A stretch of 64,000 nucleotides of DNA. It comes from Candidatus Leptovillus gracilis. GTDB lineage: Bacteria > Chloroflexota > Anaerolineae > Promineifilales > Promineifilaceae. The notes under the pieces are model-generated. The model saw only the letters and a program-made list of their open reading frames with translations. It made no database searches and was not told where the DNA came from. Shown here piece after piece: positions 42,987 to 50,558 of this stretch (position 1 is the stretch's first letter; every line of letters begins with the position of its first letter). The DNA lies in NCBI GenBank assembly GCA_016716065.1, contig JADJXA010000014.1:51332-115331 (forward strand), given 5' to 3'. The position numbers and the translations under genes are program-made.

Positions 42987-43280
42987 ATGATCCTGCTCGC
43001 CTGGCAATTATCGCGCATTCTGGCAGTGAGTCTGGTGGAAGAAACCTTGAATAGCAGAGCCCAAGCCCCAACAGAGTGGGGTCATTGTCAAATATGTGGC
43101 CGGAAGTTGCAGAGCAAAGGCTTTGCCCCTCGGGAAGTCAAGAGCATCATTGGTCTCATTCGCTGGCAGCGCCGACTGGGACGCTGTCCTAAGCGATGTG
43201 CCATTGGTCAGGTAGCGCCATTGGATGAGGCGCTGGGATTAAAGCCCAATCAAAAAGCGATGATGGTTTGCGGCGGATAG
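42987..43280 (+). CDS. ISKra4-type transposase, N-terminal part
   Basis: 97 residues with a zinc-finger-like C-Q-I-C-G-R-K-L-Q...R-C-P-K-R-C segment, as at the N-terminus of ISKra4 transposases. It ends in the wrong frame at 43280; the main domain continues in the -1 frame from about 43258. A run of five A at 43252-43256 (Q-K codons) could support programmed -1 slippage or be the site of an indel. Confidence 0.75.
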   Translation: MILLAWQLSRILAVSLVEETLNSRAQAPTEWGHCQICGRKLQSKGFAPREVKSIIGLIRWQRRLGRCPKRCAIGQVAPLDEALGLKPNQKAMMVCGG

Positions 43281-44266
43281 CTTGCTTGACAGCCATTTTT
43301 GTGCCCTTTGAAACCGCAGCCATGTTGTTAAAAGAATTGAGCCAGGTCATCGTCACGCCGCAAAGTATCTGGGAGTGGGTTCAGGTGACTGGAGAAGAGA
43401 TGATGAACCATTTGGTGGCCGAGTTAGCGGCGTTGAAACTGGGGAATGAGCCAGAGGCGGAAGCGTTGAGCGCGACCCTTGCCGCGGAAACTCTCCTGAT
43501 GGGCGCTGACGGGGTGATGGTTCCCTTTCGCCCCCAAGCCAAGACAGCGGCGGGCAAAACAGTATGGCGCGAAATCAAGGTCGCCATCTTTGCCCGTTTA
43601 GGCAAGCATATCACCCGCGCGGGCCAGACGATGAGCCGCTTGCATCACCACCGCGTGACGGCTGTTTTGGGTGATGTGGACGACTTATCCGAGCGGATGT
43701 GGCTGGAAGCGCGCAAACAAGACATCAAGGGAGCGCCCCGCGTTGTCTGGTTAAGCGATGGCGGGCGGGGCTTTTGGCGTTTGTTTGCCGAACGCTTTAG
43801 CGCCTCGGCCACTGGGGTTTTAGATTTCTACCACGCAACCCAAAATCTTTGGTCCGGGGTCAAGGTGTGGCTGGATGGCCGCACAAGTCAGGCCAAAACG
43901 TGGTTCCATCAGGCCCGCCACCGCTTGCGACATGGTCAGCAAGACGCGGTTTTGGCCGATATTCAGGCAGCTCTCGCCGTACCCGGTTTGCCAGAATCCG
44001 CGCAACAAGCCTTGACCAAACTGTACAATTATCTCGATAAACACCGGGAGCACATCCAGTACGACAAATTAAAGCAGGCTGGATTACCCATTGGCAGCGG
44101 CCTGGTTGAAAGTACCTGCAAGTGGTTGATTCAGCAACGATTCAAGGGTGTCGGCATGCGCTGGAGCGAAGACGGCTTCAACCATTTGCTTCATTTGCGT
44201 TTGTATTGGGTTAACGGCCGTTTTGATGCTTTTTTCCCTTCTGCTTTGGCCTCCCCCAAGTCGTAG
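43268..44266 (+). CDS. ISKra4-type transposase, catalytic part
   Basis: About 330 residues. It carries the family's conserved elements: LMGADGVMVPFRP and W-R-E-I-K-V-A-I-F around the first Asp, VVWLSDGGRGFW around the second Asp, DFYHATQNLW, and GSGLVESTCKWLIQQRFKGVGMRWSE around the catalytic Glu. The TTG at 43268 is probably not a real start. The stop codon lies inside the right terminal repeat. Confidence 0.88.
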   Translation: MRRIACLTAIFVPFETAAMLLKELSQVIVTPQSIWEWVQVTGEEMMNHLVAELAALKLGNEPEAEALSATLAAETLLMGADGVMVPFRPQAKTAAGKTVWREIKVAIFARLGKHITRAGQTMSRLHHHRVTAVLGDVDDLSERMWLEARKQDIKGAPRVVWLSDGGRGFWRLFAERFSASATGVLDFYHATQNLWSGVKVWLDGRTSQAKTWFHQARHRLRHGQQDAVLADIQAALAVPGLPESAQQALTKLYNYLDKHREHIQYDKLKQAGLPIGSGLVESTCKWLIQQRFKGVGMRWSEDGFNHLLHLRLYWVNGRFDAFFPSALASPKS

Positions 44267-44274
44267 ATGCGCCC

Positions 44275-44283
44275 CATCGTTAG
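44275..44283. repeat. Target-site duplication CATCGTTAG (right)
   Basis: Exact copy of 42795-42803, directly right of the element. Confidence 0.9.
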
Positions 44284-44525
44284 AGAAGCGGACTTCACCG
44301 ACGTTGACCTGACCGGCGCGGTCTTTACCGGCGCGGATTTAAGCGGCAGCCGCTTTGTGAACTGCGACCTGACGCAGGCCGATTTTAACGACGCGACTCA
44401 TTACGCCATAGACGTGAAGCAAAACTGGTTGAAGAAGACGAAGTTCTCTTTGCCGGAGGCGGTGGCCTTGCTGAAGGGATTGGATATTGTGCTGCGGGAG
44501 TAAGACGTAAAAATCGGGCTAGTAT

Positions 44526-44612
44526 CAATGTCCAGAAGCCAGTATCCAGTTTTCAGTGGGCGTTCGCCAGAGGTAGCGCCCACTGAAAACTGATGACTGA
44601 TGACTGAAAACT
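44526..44612. repeat. CCAGTTTTCAGTGGGCG hairpin with short repeats
   Basis: Tandem CCAGTATCCAGTTTTCAGT units are followed by inverted ACTGAAAACTGATGACTGATGA units; the central CAGTGGGCG/CGCCCACTG arms pair well. Lies between the pentapeptide gene and the BrnT-like operon. Confidence 0.75.
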
Positions 44613-44638
44613 GGTGCTAGGATGCCCAACTGTATATC

Positions 44639-44647
44639 TGTTATAAT
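44639..44647 (+). promoter_or_regulatory. Extended -10 promoter, probably leaderless
   Basis: TGTTATAAT is an extended -10 element seven bases before the ATG at 44654, so transcription would begin at or near the start codon. No Shine-Dalgarno is present. No good -35 was seen. Confidence 0.55.
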
Positions 44648-44653
44648 GAAATT

Positions 44654-44941
44654 ATGACCATAAGAATAACGGGGCTTATCTGGCTGAAAGCCATTATTGA
44701 GAAACTCGACTGGAAGCACAATATACAGCCCGAAGAAGTTGAAGAGGTTTTCAAAAACACGCCAGAATATCGTTATTTGGAGCGTGGCAAGGTTGATGGA
44801 GAAAACGTGTATTCTGCCTATGGTCAAACAGATTCAGGACGATATGTGACAGTGATCTTTATACGGAAAGCAGGGTGGAAGGCACTGATTATTAGCGCTC
44901 GTGATATGGATAAGAAGGAACGCAAACAGTATGGCCGATAA
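44654..44941 (+). CDS. BrnT-like toxin
   Basis: 95 residues resembling BrnT/DUF497 toxins: an N-terminal helix with W-K-H-N-I-Q-P-E-E-V-E-E-V-F, the A-Y-G-Q-T-D-S-G-R-Y-V-T-V-I-F-I strand pair and the terminal IISARDMDKKERKQY, close to the family's I-S-A-R-x-A-x-x-x-E-R-x-x-Y. BrnT has a RelE-like RNase fold. The stop overlaps the next gene by 11 bp. Confidence 0.8.
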   Translation: MTIRITGLIWLKAIIEKLDWKHNIQPEEVEEVFKNTPEYRYLERGKVDGENVYSAYGQTDSGRYVTVIFIRKAGWKALIISARDMDKKERKQYGR

Positions 44942-45188
44942 AAGACAAAACATTCCTGAAGATATGACAGTTACGGAAGCTTCCGCGTATTGGGATGTGG
45001 CAAGCGTGGCAGATCACACTACTCGTATCGTTGAGTTTGAATACTCACCAGATGACCATATCACTGTTGTTGCGGTTGCTGCGGCTTTGGCAAAAGAGCT
45101 GGAACAACGAGCGCAAGCCAACGGCGTTTCTGTCGAGACTTTGGTTAATTTGTGGATTCAAGAGAAGTTAACGGCCGTTCCCTTCTAA
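44931..45188 (+). CDS. Antitoxin partner of the BrnT-like toxin
   Basis: 85 residues from the ATG at 44931 (MADKRQNIPEDMTVTEASAYWDV). The I-P-E...E-A-S-A-Y-W-D opening followed by D-H-T-T-R-I-V-E-F resembles CopG/BrnA-associated antitoxins, and the C-terminal A-A-L-A-K-E-L-E-Q-R-A-Q-A-N-G-V-S-V-E-T-L-V could be a helix-turn-helix or ribbon-helix-helix. Assignment rests largely on coupling to the toxin gene. Confidence 0.72.
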   Translation: MADKRQNIPEDMTVTEASAYWDVASVADHTTRIVEFEYSPDDHITVVAVAAALAKELEQRAQANGVSVETLVNLWIQEKLTAVPF

Positions 45189-45281
45189 ACCCACCTTCTT
45201 GATTACAGTTGCAGCGCCATCGTTGCCAGTACATGGCGTACCATCCGGTGGCAGCGTTTCATTTCATGAGAGATGCCAAAC

Positions 45282-45308
45282 AAAAAACCCCCTGCCATGC
45301 AGAGGGTT
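45282..45308 (-). terminator. Terminator after the 48-residue membrane protein
   Basis: AACCCCCTGC pairs with GCAGAGGGTT (one mismatch, 3-nt loop), followed on the minus strand by six T. It lies 36 bp beyond the small gene at 45344-45490. Confidence 0.7.
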
Positions 45309-45343
45309 GCAAATACCAATCATGATGTGGGGAACAACGGCCG

Positions 45344-45490
45344 TTACCCGCCGCCCAACGTCAATCCCAAAATACCTGAAATTAATACAAACAAAAACGA
45401 CAACACACCGCACGACAATACCACCGCAAAGAGCATGATAAACGCCAGTACGTAGTTAATGGATTGGTCCTGCCCTTCTTCCTCTTCCAT
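45344..45490 (-). CDS. Small single-span membrane protein, 48 residues
   Basis: From ATG at 45490 to TAA at 45344. The sequence opens with an acidic tail (MEEEEGQDQSINY) followed by one long hydrophobic helix (about residues 14-43) ending LGLTLGGG. GGAAGGGA lies 6-13 bases upstream as ribosome site and a terminator follows, so it looks like a real independent gene. No family is recognised; the acidic N-terminus is probably cytoplasmic. Confidence 0.65.
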   Translation of the reverse strand: MEEEEGQDQSINYVLAFIMLFAVVLSCGVLSFLFVLISGILGLTLGGG

Positions 45491-45575
45491 GGTTATCCCT
45501 TCCGGTTGATCTGGTTTTCACAAAGACGCGCCAATTGTAACCCAACCTATGCCATTCGTCATGTGGGAAGAGGGA

Positions 45576-45621
45576 GGAGATTGGAGATTGGAGATGGCGC
45601 CATCTCCAATCTCTAATCTCC
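45576..45621. repeat. GGAGATT-repeat palindrome
   Basis: A 23-bp arm of tandem GGAGATT units meets its inverted copy with one mismatch and no spacer (centre ATGGCGCCAT). It lies 8 bp beyond the stop of the carboxyltransferase gene and may act as a transcript end. Confidence 0.8.
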
Positions 45622-45628
45622 AATCTCT

Positions 45629-47242
45629 CTACATCCGAAACACCCCATAATGCGGCTGGCCGGGGGTCACATAATCCACATTGTTGGCGACCGACAGGCC
45701 CACGCTGAGCGCCTGCCGCGTATCACGCGGATCAATGATGCCGTCGTCCCAGAGGCGGGCTGTGGCGTAATAGGGCGACGATTCCTGCTCAAATTTCTGG
45801 CGCGTCATCATCTGCATCATCTGGATGGCGTTCTGGTCCGGTTCCACGCCTTTCTTGCGCGCCCGTTCCTCTTGCACGATGGCGAGCACGCCCGCCGCCT
45901 GTTCGCCGCCCATGACGGCGATACGGCTGTTCGGCCAGGTCCAGAGGAAGCGGGGGTCATAGGCGCGGCCGCACATGGCATAGTTGCCCGCGCCATACGA
46001 GCCGCCGACGATGACCGTAAACTGCGGCACGGTGGAGGTGGCGACGGCGTTGATCATCTTGCTGCCATGTTTAATGATGCCTTCGCGTTCATACTTTGTG
46101 CCCACCATGAAGCCGGTGATGTTTTGTAAGTAGATGAGGGGTGTGCGCTGTTGATTGCACAATTGGATGAACTGCGCCGCTTTGTTGGCCTCCTCAGAGA
46201 AGAGAATGCCGTTGTTGGCGATAAGGCCCACCGGCCAGCCGTTAATGGCGGCGTGGCCGACCACCAGCGACGTGCCATAATCCCGCTTGAACTCCAGGAA
46301 GCGTGAACCGTCCACGATGCGGGCGATGACTTCGCGGATGTCGTAGGGGATTTTGGCGTCGGCGGGGATGACGCCGAGTAATTCGTCGGGATCGTAGGCG
46401 GGGGGTTCGGGGGATTGGCGGCGGGCCAGGTTGGGTGTTGGTTTGGGCTGCTGCAGCTGCTGCATGATGAGCCGGCCGATGCGCAGGGCGTCGGCGTCGT
46501 TTTCGGCGGTGTAGTCGCTGACGCCGGAAATCTGGGCGTGCATGTCGGCCCCGCCAAGCGTTTCATCGTCCACCACTTCACCGGTCGCCATTTTAACCAA
46601 TGGCGGGCCGCCGAGATAAACGGTGGCCTGTTTGCGCACCATCACCACGTAATCGCTCATGCCCGGCACGTAAGCGCCGCCCGCGGTGGAACTGCCAAAG
46701 ACCAGGGAGATTTGTGAGATGCGCTGCGCCGACATGCGCGCCTGATTGGCGAAGCTGCGCCCGCCGAGAATAAAAATTTCGTCCTGATGCAGCAGATTGG
46801 CCCCGGCCGATTCGACGAGGGCGATGGAGGGCAGGCGGTTTTCTTCGGCGATGGTTTGGCCGCGCAGGGTTTTGTGCAGGGTCATGGGGTAGACGGCCCC
46901 GCCTTTGACCGTGGCGTCGTTAACGAAGATCATGCTCTCTACGCCGCTGACGACGCCGATGCCGATAATGTTGGAGGCGGCGGGCGATTCATCGTTGTAC
47001 ATGCCGTAGGCGGCCAGGGGGGAGAGTTCTAGAAAGGGTGTGCCGGGGTCGAGCAGCAGTTCCAGCCGTTCGCGGGGCAGCAGTTTGCCCAGTTCGCGGA
47101 ATTTGTCTGCGCCGCGTGGCCCGCCCCCGGCGCGAATGACGGCCAGGCGTTGGTTGAGTTGGTCTACCAATTTCTGCATGGCGGCGTGGTTGGCGGTGTA
47201 TTCTTCGCTGCGGGTATTGAGATGTGAATCAAGTCTGGTCAT
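45629..47242 (-). CDS. Acyl-CoA carboxyltransferase, 3-methylcrotonyl-CoA carboxylase beta type
   Basis: 537 residues from the ATG at 47242 (MTRLDSHLNTRSEEY), preceded by GGAGGAG; the longer frame starts in repeat DNA. The protein has ALVESAGANLLHQDE, FGSSTAGGAYVPGMSDY and the second-half QNITGFMVGTKYEREGIIKHGSKM and GGSYGAGNYAMCGRAYDP. The N-terminal L-x-x-R-S-x-x-Y-x-x-N and the ITGFMVG block match MccB. Its alpha partner is probably the fusion at 34699-36717, 9 kb away on the same strand. Confidence 0.92.
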   Translation of the reverse strand: MTRLDSHLNTRSEEYTANHAAMQKLVDQLNQRLAVIRAGGGPRGADKFRELGKLLPRERLELLLDPGTPFLELSPLAAYGMYNDESPAASNIIGIGVVSGVESMIFVNDATVKGGAVYPMTLHKTLRGQTIAEENRLPSIALVESAGANLLHQDEIFILGGRSFANQARMSAQRISQISLVFGSSTAGGAYVPGMSDYVVMVRKQATVYLGGPPLVKMATGEVVDDETLGGADMHAQISGVSDYTAENDADALRIGRLIMQQLQQPKPTPNLARRQSPEPPAYDPDELLGVIPADAKIPYDIREVIARIVDGSRFLEFKRDYGTSLVVGHAAINGWPVGLIANNGILFSEEANKAAQFIQLCNQQRTPLIYLQNITGFMVGTKYEREGIIKHGSKMINAVATSTVPQFTVIVGGSYGAGNYAMCGRAYDPRFLWTWPNSRIAVMGGEQAAGVLAIVQEERARKKGVEPDQNAIQMMQMMTRQKFEQESSPYYATARLWDDGIIDPRDTRQALSVGLSVANNVDYVTPGQPHYGVFRM

Positions 47243-47256
47243 GATAAGGCTCCTCC

Positions 47257-47289
47257 AGAGATTTCGGATTTGGGATTTCGGATTTCGGG
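47257..47289. repeat. GATTTCGGATTTGGG short repeat
   Basis: Tandem GGATTTCGG/GGATTTGGG units directly upstream of the carboxyltransferase ribosome site. Confidence 0.65.
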
Positions 47290-47478
47290 CATGGTTCAAA
47301 AAGCCAAAGTTGTCCTTTACAAATTAGTCTGCGAATTGTCATTCTGAGCGGAGTCTTCGGAGCGAAGAATCCCCCCCTGCTTTGGTCGCGCAAGTCAAAG
47401 GGGATGCTTCGCTCCGCAGACTCCGCTCAGCATGACACGTCTCATTTGTAAAGGACATTTTCACAATCTTGAACCACG
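47290..47478. repeat. MITE-like nested inverted repeat, copy B
   Basis: Same plan as 14143-14293: CATGGTTC at the left and GAACCA at the right, then TGTCCTTTACAAAT (47311-47324) and its perfect complement (47444-47457), then inner arms beginning GTCATTCTGAGCGGAG (47338-47355 and 47419-47436, 17 of 18 paired). No coding potential. The centre differs from copy A. Confidence 0.75.
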
Positions 47479-47511
47479 CCGGATTTCGGAATGTCGCACA
47501 CGGAACACGGC

Positions 47512-47994
47512 TTACGGCTTACGGCCGTTCCGCACATCTAATCTCAACCCGCCCAACCCTCGTTTGCCCGTCACATCCTTCTGGTAACGCTGCTGGTCTT
47601 CCGGCGAAAGGTGGTCCGGCAGCGGCAAGACAGAAAAACGCCCCAAGAGCAAATCATCAATCAGATGCGCGATAAGCCGCGCGTCTTGCTCATCGTCGGT
47701 CGTGCGGTACTGCGCCGGGTCGCGGTTCACAATGGCTTTGGCGGCTTCATAATGCCCGTCTACGGGCAAGAGTTGCAATTGGAAAATGCACGAACCCGTC
47801 CAACTGCGATGAAAATGCAGCCAGTCGCCTTCCAGATAAATAAACCACTTGTCCTGCTGCTCCTGCGGGATAAACCCCCAACGGATGCGGTCATATTCTT
47901 CGGCTGAATAGCCGCCCGTCAGCGCCAGCTCTTTATGAGCGGCGGGCATCGGTTTGATTTGCCAGGAAACGGCCGTAGCGCGTTGACGGGTCAC
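47512..47994 (-). CDS. Hypothetical protein, 160 residues
   Basis: Starts at a GTG with GGAG about eight bases upstream. It is rich in aromatic residues (KWFIYLEGDWLHFHRSWTGSCIFQLQLLP, about 48-76) and has an acidic helical stretch (DDEQDARLIAHLIDDLLLG). No domain is recognised. It is soluble by composition and lies 15 bp after a small membrane protein gene on the same strand, so the two may be cotranscribed. Confidence 0.65.
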   Translation of the reverse strand: MTRQRATAVSWQIKPMPAAHKELALTGGYSAEEYDRIRWGFIPQEQQDKWFIYLEGDWLHFHRSWTGSCIFQLQLLPVDGHYEAAKAIVNRDPAQYRTTDDEQDARLIAHLIDDLLLGRFSVLPLPDHLSPEDQQRYQKDVTGKRGLGGLRLDVRNGRKP

Positions 47995-48009
47995 AAGTTA
48001 CTCCAGTCT

Positions 48010-48378
48010 CTAGTTTTCAGTCTGCCAGCGCGTCTGCTGCCAGACAAACAGGTATAAAAACGCCGGGGTTGTCAGCAGCAAGAAAAAAGGACCACCCGCC
48101 AGGCTGCCGCTGACGACCCAATTCCACACGTAGAAAGCGATGAGGCTGAGAACGGCCGTTGCACCGCCCACGCCTTCATGCCACCAGCCTGACCCAAGTC
48201 CAATCAGCACGCCCATCGGGAAAAAAGCCAGACCCAGCCATTCCGTCGGCGTCGGCATCGGGCCTGTCGGGTTAAACAGTTCCCCAACGACGAACATCCC
48301 GATAAAAGCCAGACTCAGCAAACTCCCAATACGCGCTGCCCAGCGCACAATGCGAATTGCGGTGCTGTGTTTGCTCAT
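48010..48378 (-). CDS. Small four-helix membrane protein
   Basis: 122 residues from the ATG at 48378 (MSKHSTAIRIVRWAARIG), preceded by GGGGGA. Four hydrophobic segments (about 11-30, 46-62, 70-88, 92-112) separated by short loops; the P-x-P-T-E-W-L-G-L-A-F-F-P motif lies between the first two. No function is recognised. It precedes the 160-residue hypothetical gene by 15 bp. Confidence 0.7.
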   Translation of the reverse strand: MSKHSTAIRIVRWAARIGSLLSLAFIGMFVVGELFNPTGPMPTPTEWLGLAFFPMGVLIGLGSGWWHEGVGGATAVLSLIAFYVWNWVVSGSLAGGPFFLLLTTPAFLYLFVWQQTRWQTEN

Positions 48379-48398
48379 GTTATCCCCCGAAGAATGTT

Positions 48399-48463
48399 GG
48401 TTGGTTTGATAGTTTGATAGGTTGTTGGAAGTCCAACCCACAAACTGGCAAACTAACCAAACC
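48399..48463. repeat. TTGGTTTGATAG/CAAACTAACCAA short repeats, inverted
   Basis: Tandem GGTTTGATAGTTTGATAG units face CAAACTGGCAAACTAACCAAACC units around a GGAAGTCC centre. Confidence 0.7.
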
Positions 48464-48468
48464 GCCGT

Positions 48469-48666
48469 CTACTCTCCCTTAAACAACTGCAAACAGCGGG
48501 CGCATACATTCGCCTCGCCCACCTGCTTCAGCCGGGCATGGGCGCGGCGCTCATGGATGGCCTGCCCGCACAACCCCGCCGCCGAGCGCCGACTGTGTTC
48601 AACAATGTGCCAGACATTACCGGTTAACAAAACGACAGGATTCGCTTCGTCATGTTGTGGGTCCAT
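48469..48666 (-). CDS. Hypothetical 65-residue protein with C-terminal CxxC
   Basis: A short open frame 13 bp after metF on the same strand. It contains NVWHIVEHSRR, C-G-Q-A-I-H-E-R-R-A-H-A-R-L and V-C-A-R-C-L-Q-L-F, suggesting a small metal-binding protein with Cys and His ligands. Translation coupling to metF is possible. No family is recognised. Confidence 0.5.
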   Translation of the reverse strand: MDPQHDEANPVVLLTGNVWHIVEHSRRSAAGLCGQAIHERRAHARLKQVGEANVCARCLQLFKGE

Positions 48667-48679
48667 GAATATTTTGGCG

Positions 48680-49555
48680 CTAAAGGCTTAAACGGCCGTT
48701 CTCCCTCAGCCCGGCAATAATCGCCGCCGACGAGTGGGATTTGTTCAGCGTGTACAGATGAATGCCGTCCACGCCGCCGTTCAGCAGTTCTTCAGACTGC
48801 GCCAGCCCATACTCAATCCCGCGCTGCACCACCTCTTCACTGCTGTCCACCTGAAGAAACTCAACCAACCGGTCGGGAATGGTGCAGCCGCTCAACGATT
48901 TAAAGCGGTCAAACTGGGCGGTAGATGTCACCGGCATCAGCCCGGCGATAATCGGAATGGTCACACCGGCGCGGCGGGCATCATCGCGGAAGCGGAAAAA
49001 ATAGTCGTTGTCGAAAAACAACTGCGTCACGGCAAAATCGGCGCCGCAGTCCTGCTTCAGCTTCAAATAGGTAATGTCTTGCTGCACGCTGGCCGATTCT
49101 GTATGCCCTTCCGGGTAACAGGCGCAGCCAATTTTGAAGGTGTAGCGGCGCTGCATAAAGTCAATCAGGTCGCTGGCGTGGCGGAAGCCATCGGGATGCT
49201 GCACAAAGTCCTGGCTGCCACGGGGCGGGTCGCCGCGCAGAGCCATCACCGCCGGAATCCCGGCCACCTGCAATTCATTCAGAATCGCTTCCAGCTCGGC
49301 GCGGGAATGACCGGCGCAGGTCAGGTGGGCCATGGTGTCTATATGTAGTTCGCTCTGGATACGTTCCACCAGGCTGACTGTTTTTTGCCGGGTAGAGCCG
49401 CCCGCGCCATAGGTGACGGAGACGAAATCGAGGCCGATGTCGTGGGCGCTGGACAGCGTGGCGTACAGGGCGCTCCAGCCGGCCGGATTGCGCGGCGGAA
49501 AGTATTCGCAAGAAAGGGTGGGCAGGTGCGCGTCTAATTTTTGCATCGCATTCAT
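48680..49555 (-). CDS. metF: Methylenetetrahydrofolate reductase
   Basis: 291 residues from the ATG at 49555 (MNAMQKLDAHLPTLSCEYFPPRN), with AGAGG upstream. The MetF barrel is evident from LSCEYFPPRN with the catalytic Glu, SVTYGAGGSTRQKT, AHLTCAGHSRAEL, MALRGDPPRG and TQLFFDNDYFFRF. It reduces 5,10-methylene-THF to 5-methyl-THF for methionine synthesis using FAD. The spacing and size match the family (about 290-300 residues). Confidence 0.95.
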   Translation of the reverse strand: MNAMQKLDAHLPTLSCEYFPPRNPAGWSALYATLSSAHDIGLDFVSVTYGAGGSTRQKTVSLVERIQSELHIDTMAHLTCAGHSRAELEAILNELQVAGIPAVMALRGDPPRGSQDFVQHPDGFRHASDLIDFMQRRYTFKIGCACYPEGHTESASVQQDITYLKLKQDCGADFAVTQLFFDNDYFFRFRDDARRAGVTIPIIAGLMPVTSTAQFDRFKSLSGCTIPDRLVEFLQVDSSEEVVQRGIEYGLAQSEELLNGGVDGIHLYTLNKSHSSAAIIAGLRENGRLSL

Positions 49556-49694
49556 GGTAACAACCTCTTGTGGGGACCGTTTATTCTGGCGCTGCCAATG
49601 GTCTGAGGTGATTATAACAGAAACGGCCGTGCCCATTTGTACAACAAAACGACAAACATCTCAGAGACTTTTGTCGTTTACTGCTTATCGCCGT

Positions 49695-50558
49695 TCAACC
49701 CGCTTTTACCGGCAGCTGCAAAGTTGCCCGCGCTTCGGCGATGGTGGCGATGGGCACGCCGGTGAGGTGGGCGAGGGTAACGGCCGTTTCCACCCCTTCC
49801 GCGCTCGATTTTGCCAATTCGCCATTGGGCAGGTATAGATTATCTTCCAGCCCCACGCGCACGTTGCCGCCCAACGTCAGCGCCGCCGCCACCAGCGCCC
49901 ACTGCTTCGCGCCAATGCCAATCACCTGCCAGAACGAATTGTCCGGCAGCTGCTCCACCTGATGCAGCAAATTCTTCGTGCTGGCGGGGATGCCACCCAG
50001 CACGCCCATCACCAGGCTGAACTGATACGGCGGCTGCAAGACCCCCATGTCAATCAACGGCCGTGCATTGTTGATGTGGCCCGTATCAAAACATTCCATC
50101 TCCGGCCGTGTGCCCGCCTCGTTCATCGCCTCCAGAAAATATTGGATGTCCTTAAACGGATTGGCAAAAACATGGTCATGATAAAACACCTTCGCTTTAC
50201 GCGAGTAAATGGCGTAATTCATCGAACCCATGTTCAGGGCAGCCATGTCTGGCTTCAGGGCGCGCACCTGGTGGACGCGCGTCTCCCGCTCCAGGCCGAT
50301 GGCCCCGGTGGAATAGTTGATGATAACGTCGGGGCACTGCGCCTTAACCGCTTCGTCAATGCGGGCATACGTCTCCACGTCATACGCCGGCATCCCATTG
50401 TCCTGTCGGGCGTGGATGTGGACGATGCTCGCGCCCGCCTCGACACAGCGGCGGGCTTCAGCGGCGATTTCGTCAGGCGTGTATGGGATGTATGGCGACT
50501 GCTGCCGGGTGGCTAAAACGCCGGTAAGGGCGGCGGTGATGATTACTTTATCGGTCAT
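49695..50558 (-). CDS. BKACE family beta-keto acid cleavage enzyme
   Basis: 287 residues with the BKACE (DUF849) TIM barrel. VIITAALTGV at the start, the zinc ligands in IVHIHAR, the NYSTGAIG strand, and the late C-F-D-T-G-H-I and V-M-G-V-L-G-G-I-P segments are typical. The family splits beta-keto acids with acetyl-CoA into acetoacetyl-CoA and a new CoA ester; 3-keto-5-aminohexanoate cleavage is one case. Substrate is unclear because no lysine-fermentation genes are near. GGGAGG precedes the ATG. Confidence 0.88.
   Translation of the reverse strand: MTDKVIITAALTGVLATRQQSPYIPYTPDEIAAEARRCVEAGASIVHIHARQDNGMPAYDVETYARIDEAVKAQCPDVIINYSTGAIGLERETRVHQVRALKPDMAALNMGSMNYAIYSRKAKVFYHDHVFANPFKDIQYFLEAMNEAGTRPEMECFDTGHINNARPLIDMGVLQPPYQFSLVMGVLGGIPASTKNLLHQVEQLPDNSFWQVIGIGAKQWALVAAALTLGGNVRVGLEDNLYLPNGELAKSSAEGVETAVTLAHLTGVPIATIAEARATLQLPVKAG

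Larger units (their letters stand above)
42804..44274 (+). mobile_element. ISKra4-type insertion sequence, 1471 bp
   Basis: Bounded by 25-bp terminal inverted repeats (42804-42828 and 44250-44274), both beginning GGGCGCAT and ending GGGGAGG inwards, 20 of 25 positions identical. It is flanked by a 9-bp direct repeat. Its transposase resembles the ISKra4 family. The left end also holds a long-range inverted repeat, AACACGACATT (42834-42844) with its complement at 42901-42911. It carries one ACGGCCGT copy at 44215, so the window-wide palindrome is present even in this mobile DNA. Confidence 0.92.
42406..44503 (+). pseudogene. Pentapeptide-repeat protein gene split by an insertion sequence
   Basis: The left part (42406-42803) encodes FSGFHYEGQEICGKTFVSCRF-like repeats with the A(D/N)LxF period, reading up to ...TECIVR. 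The right part (44284-44503) resumes E-A-D-F-T-D-V-D-L-T-G-A-V-F-T-G-A-D-L. Removing the element and one target-site copy leaves 398 + 220 = 618 bp, an intact frame of 205 residues. Pentapeptide-repeat proteins form right-handed beta helices; some (Qnr, MfpA) shield gyrase, but no function can be assigned here. The intact halves mean the insertion is recent. Confidence 0.9.
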
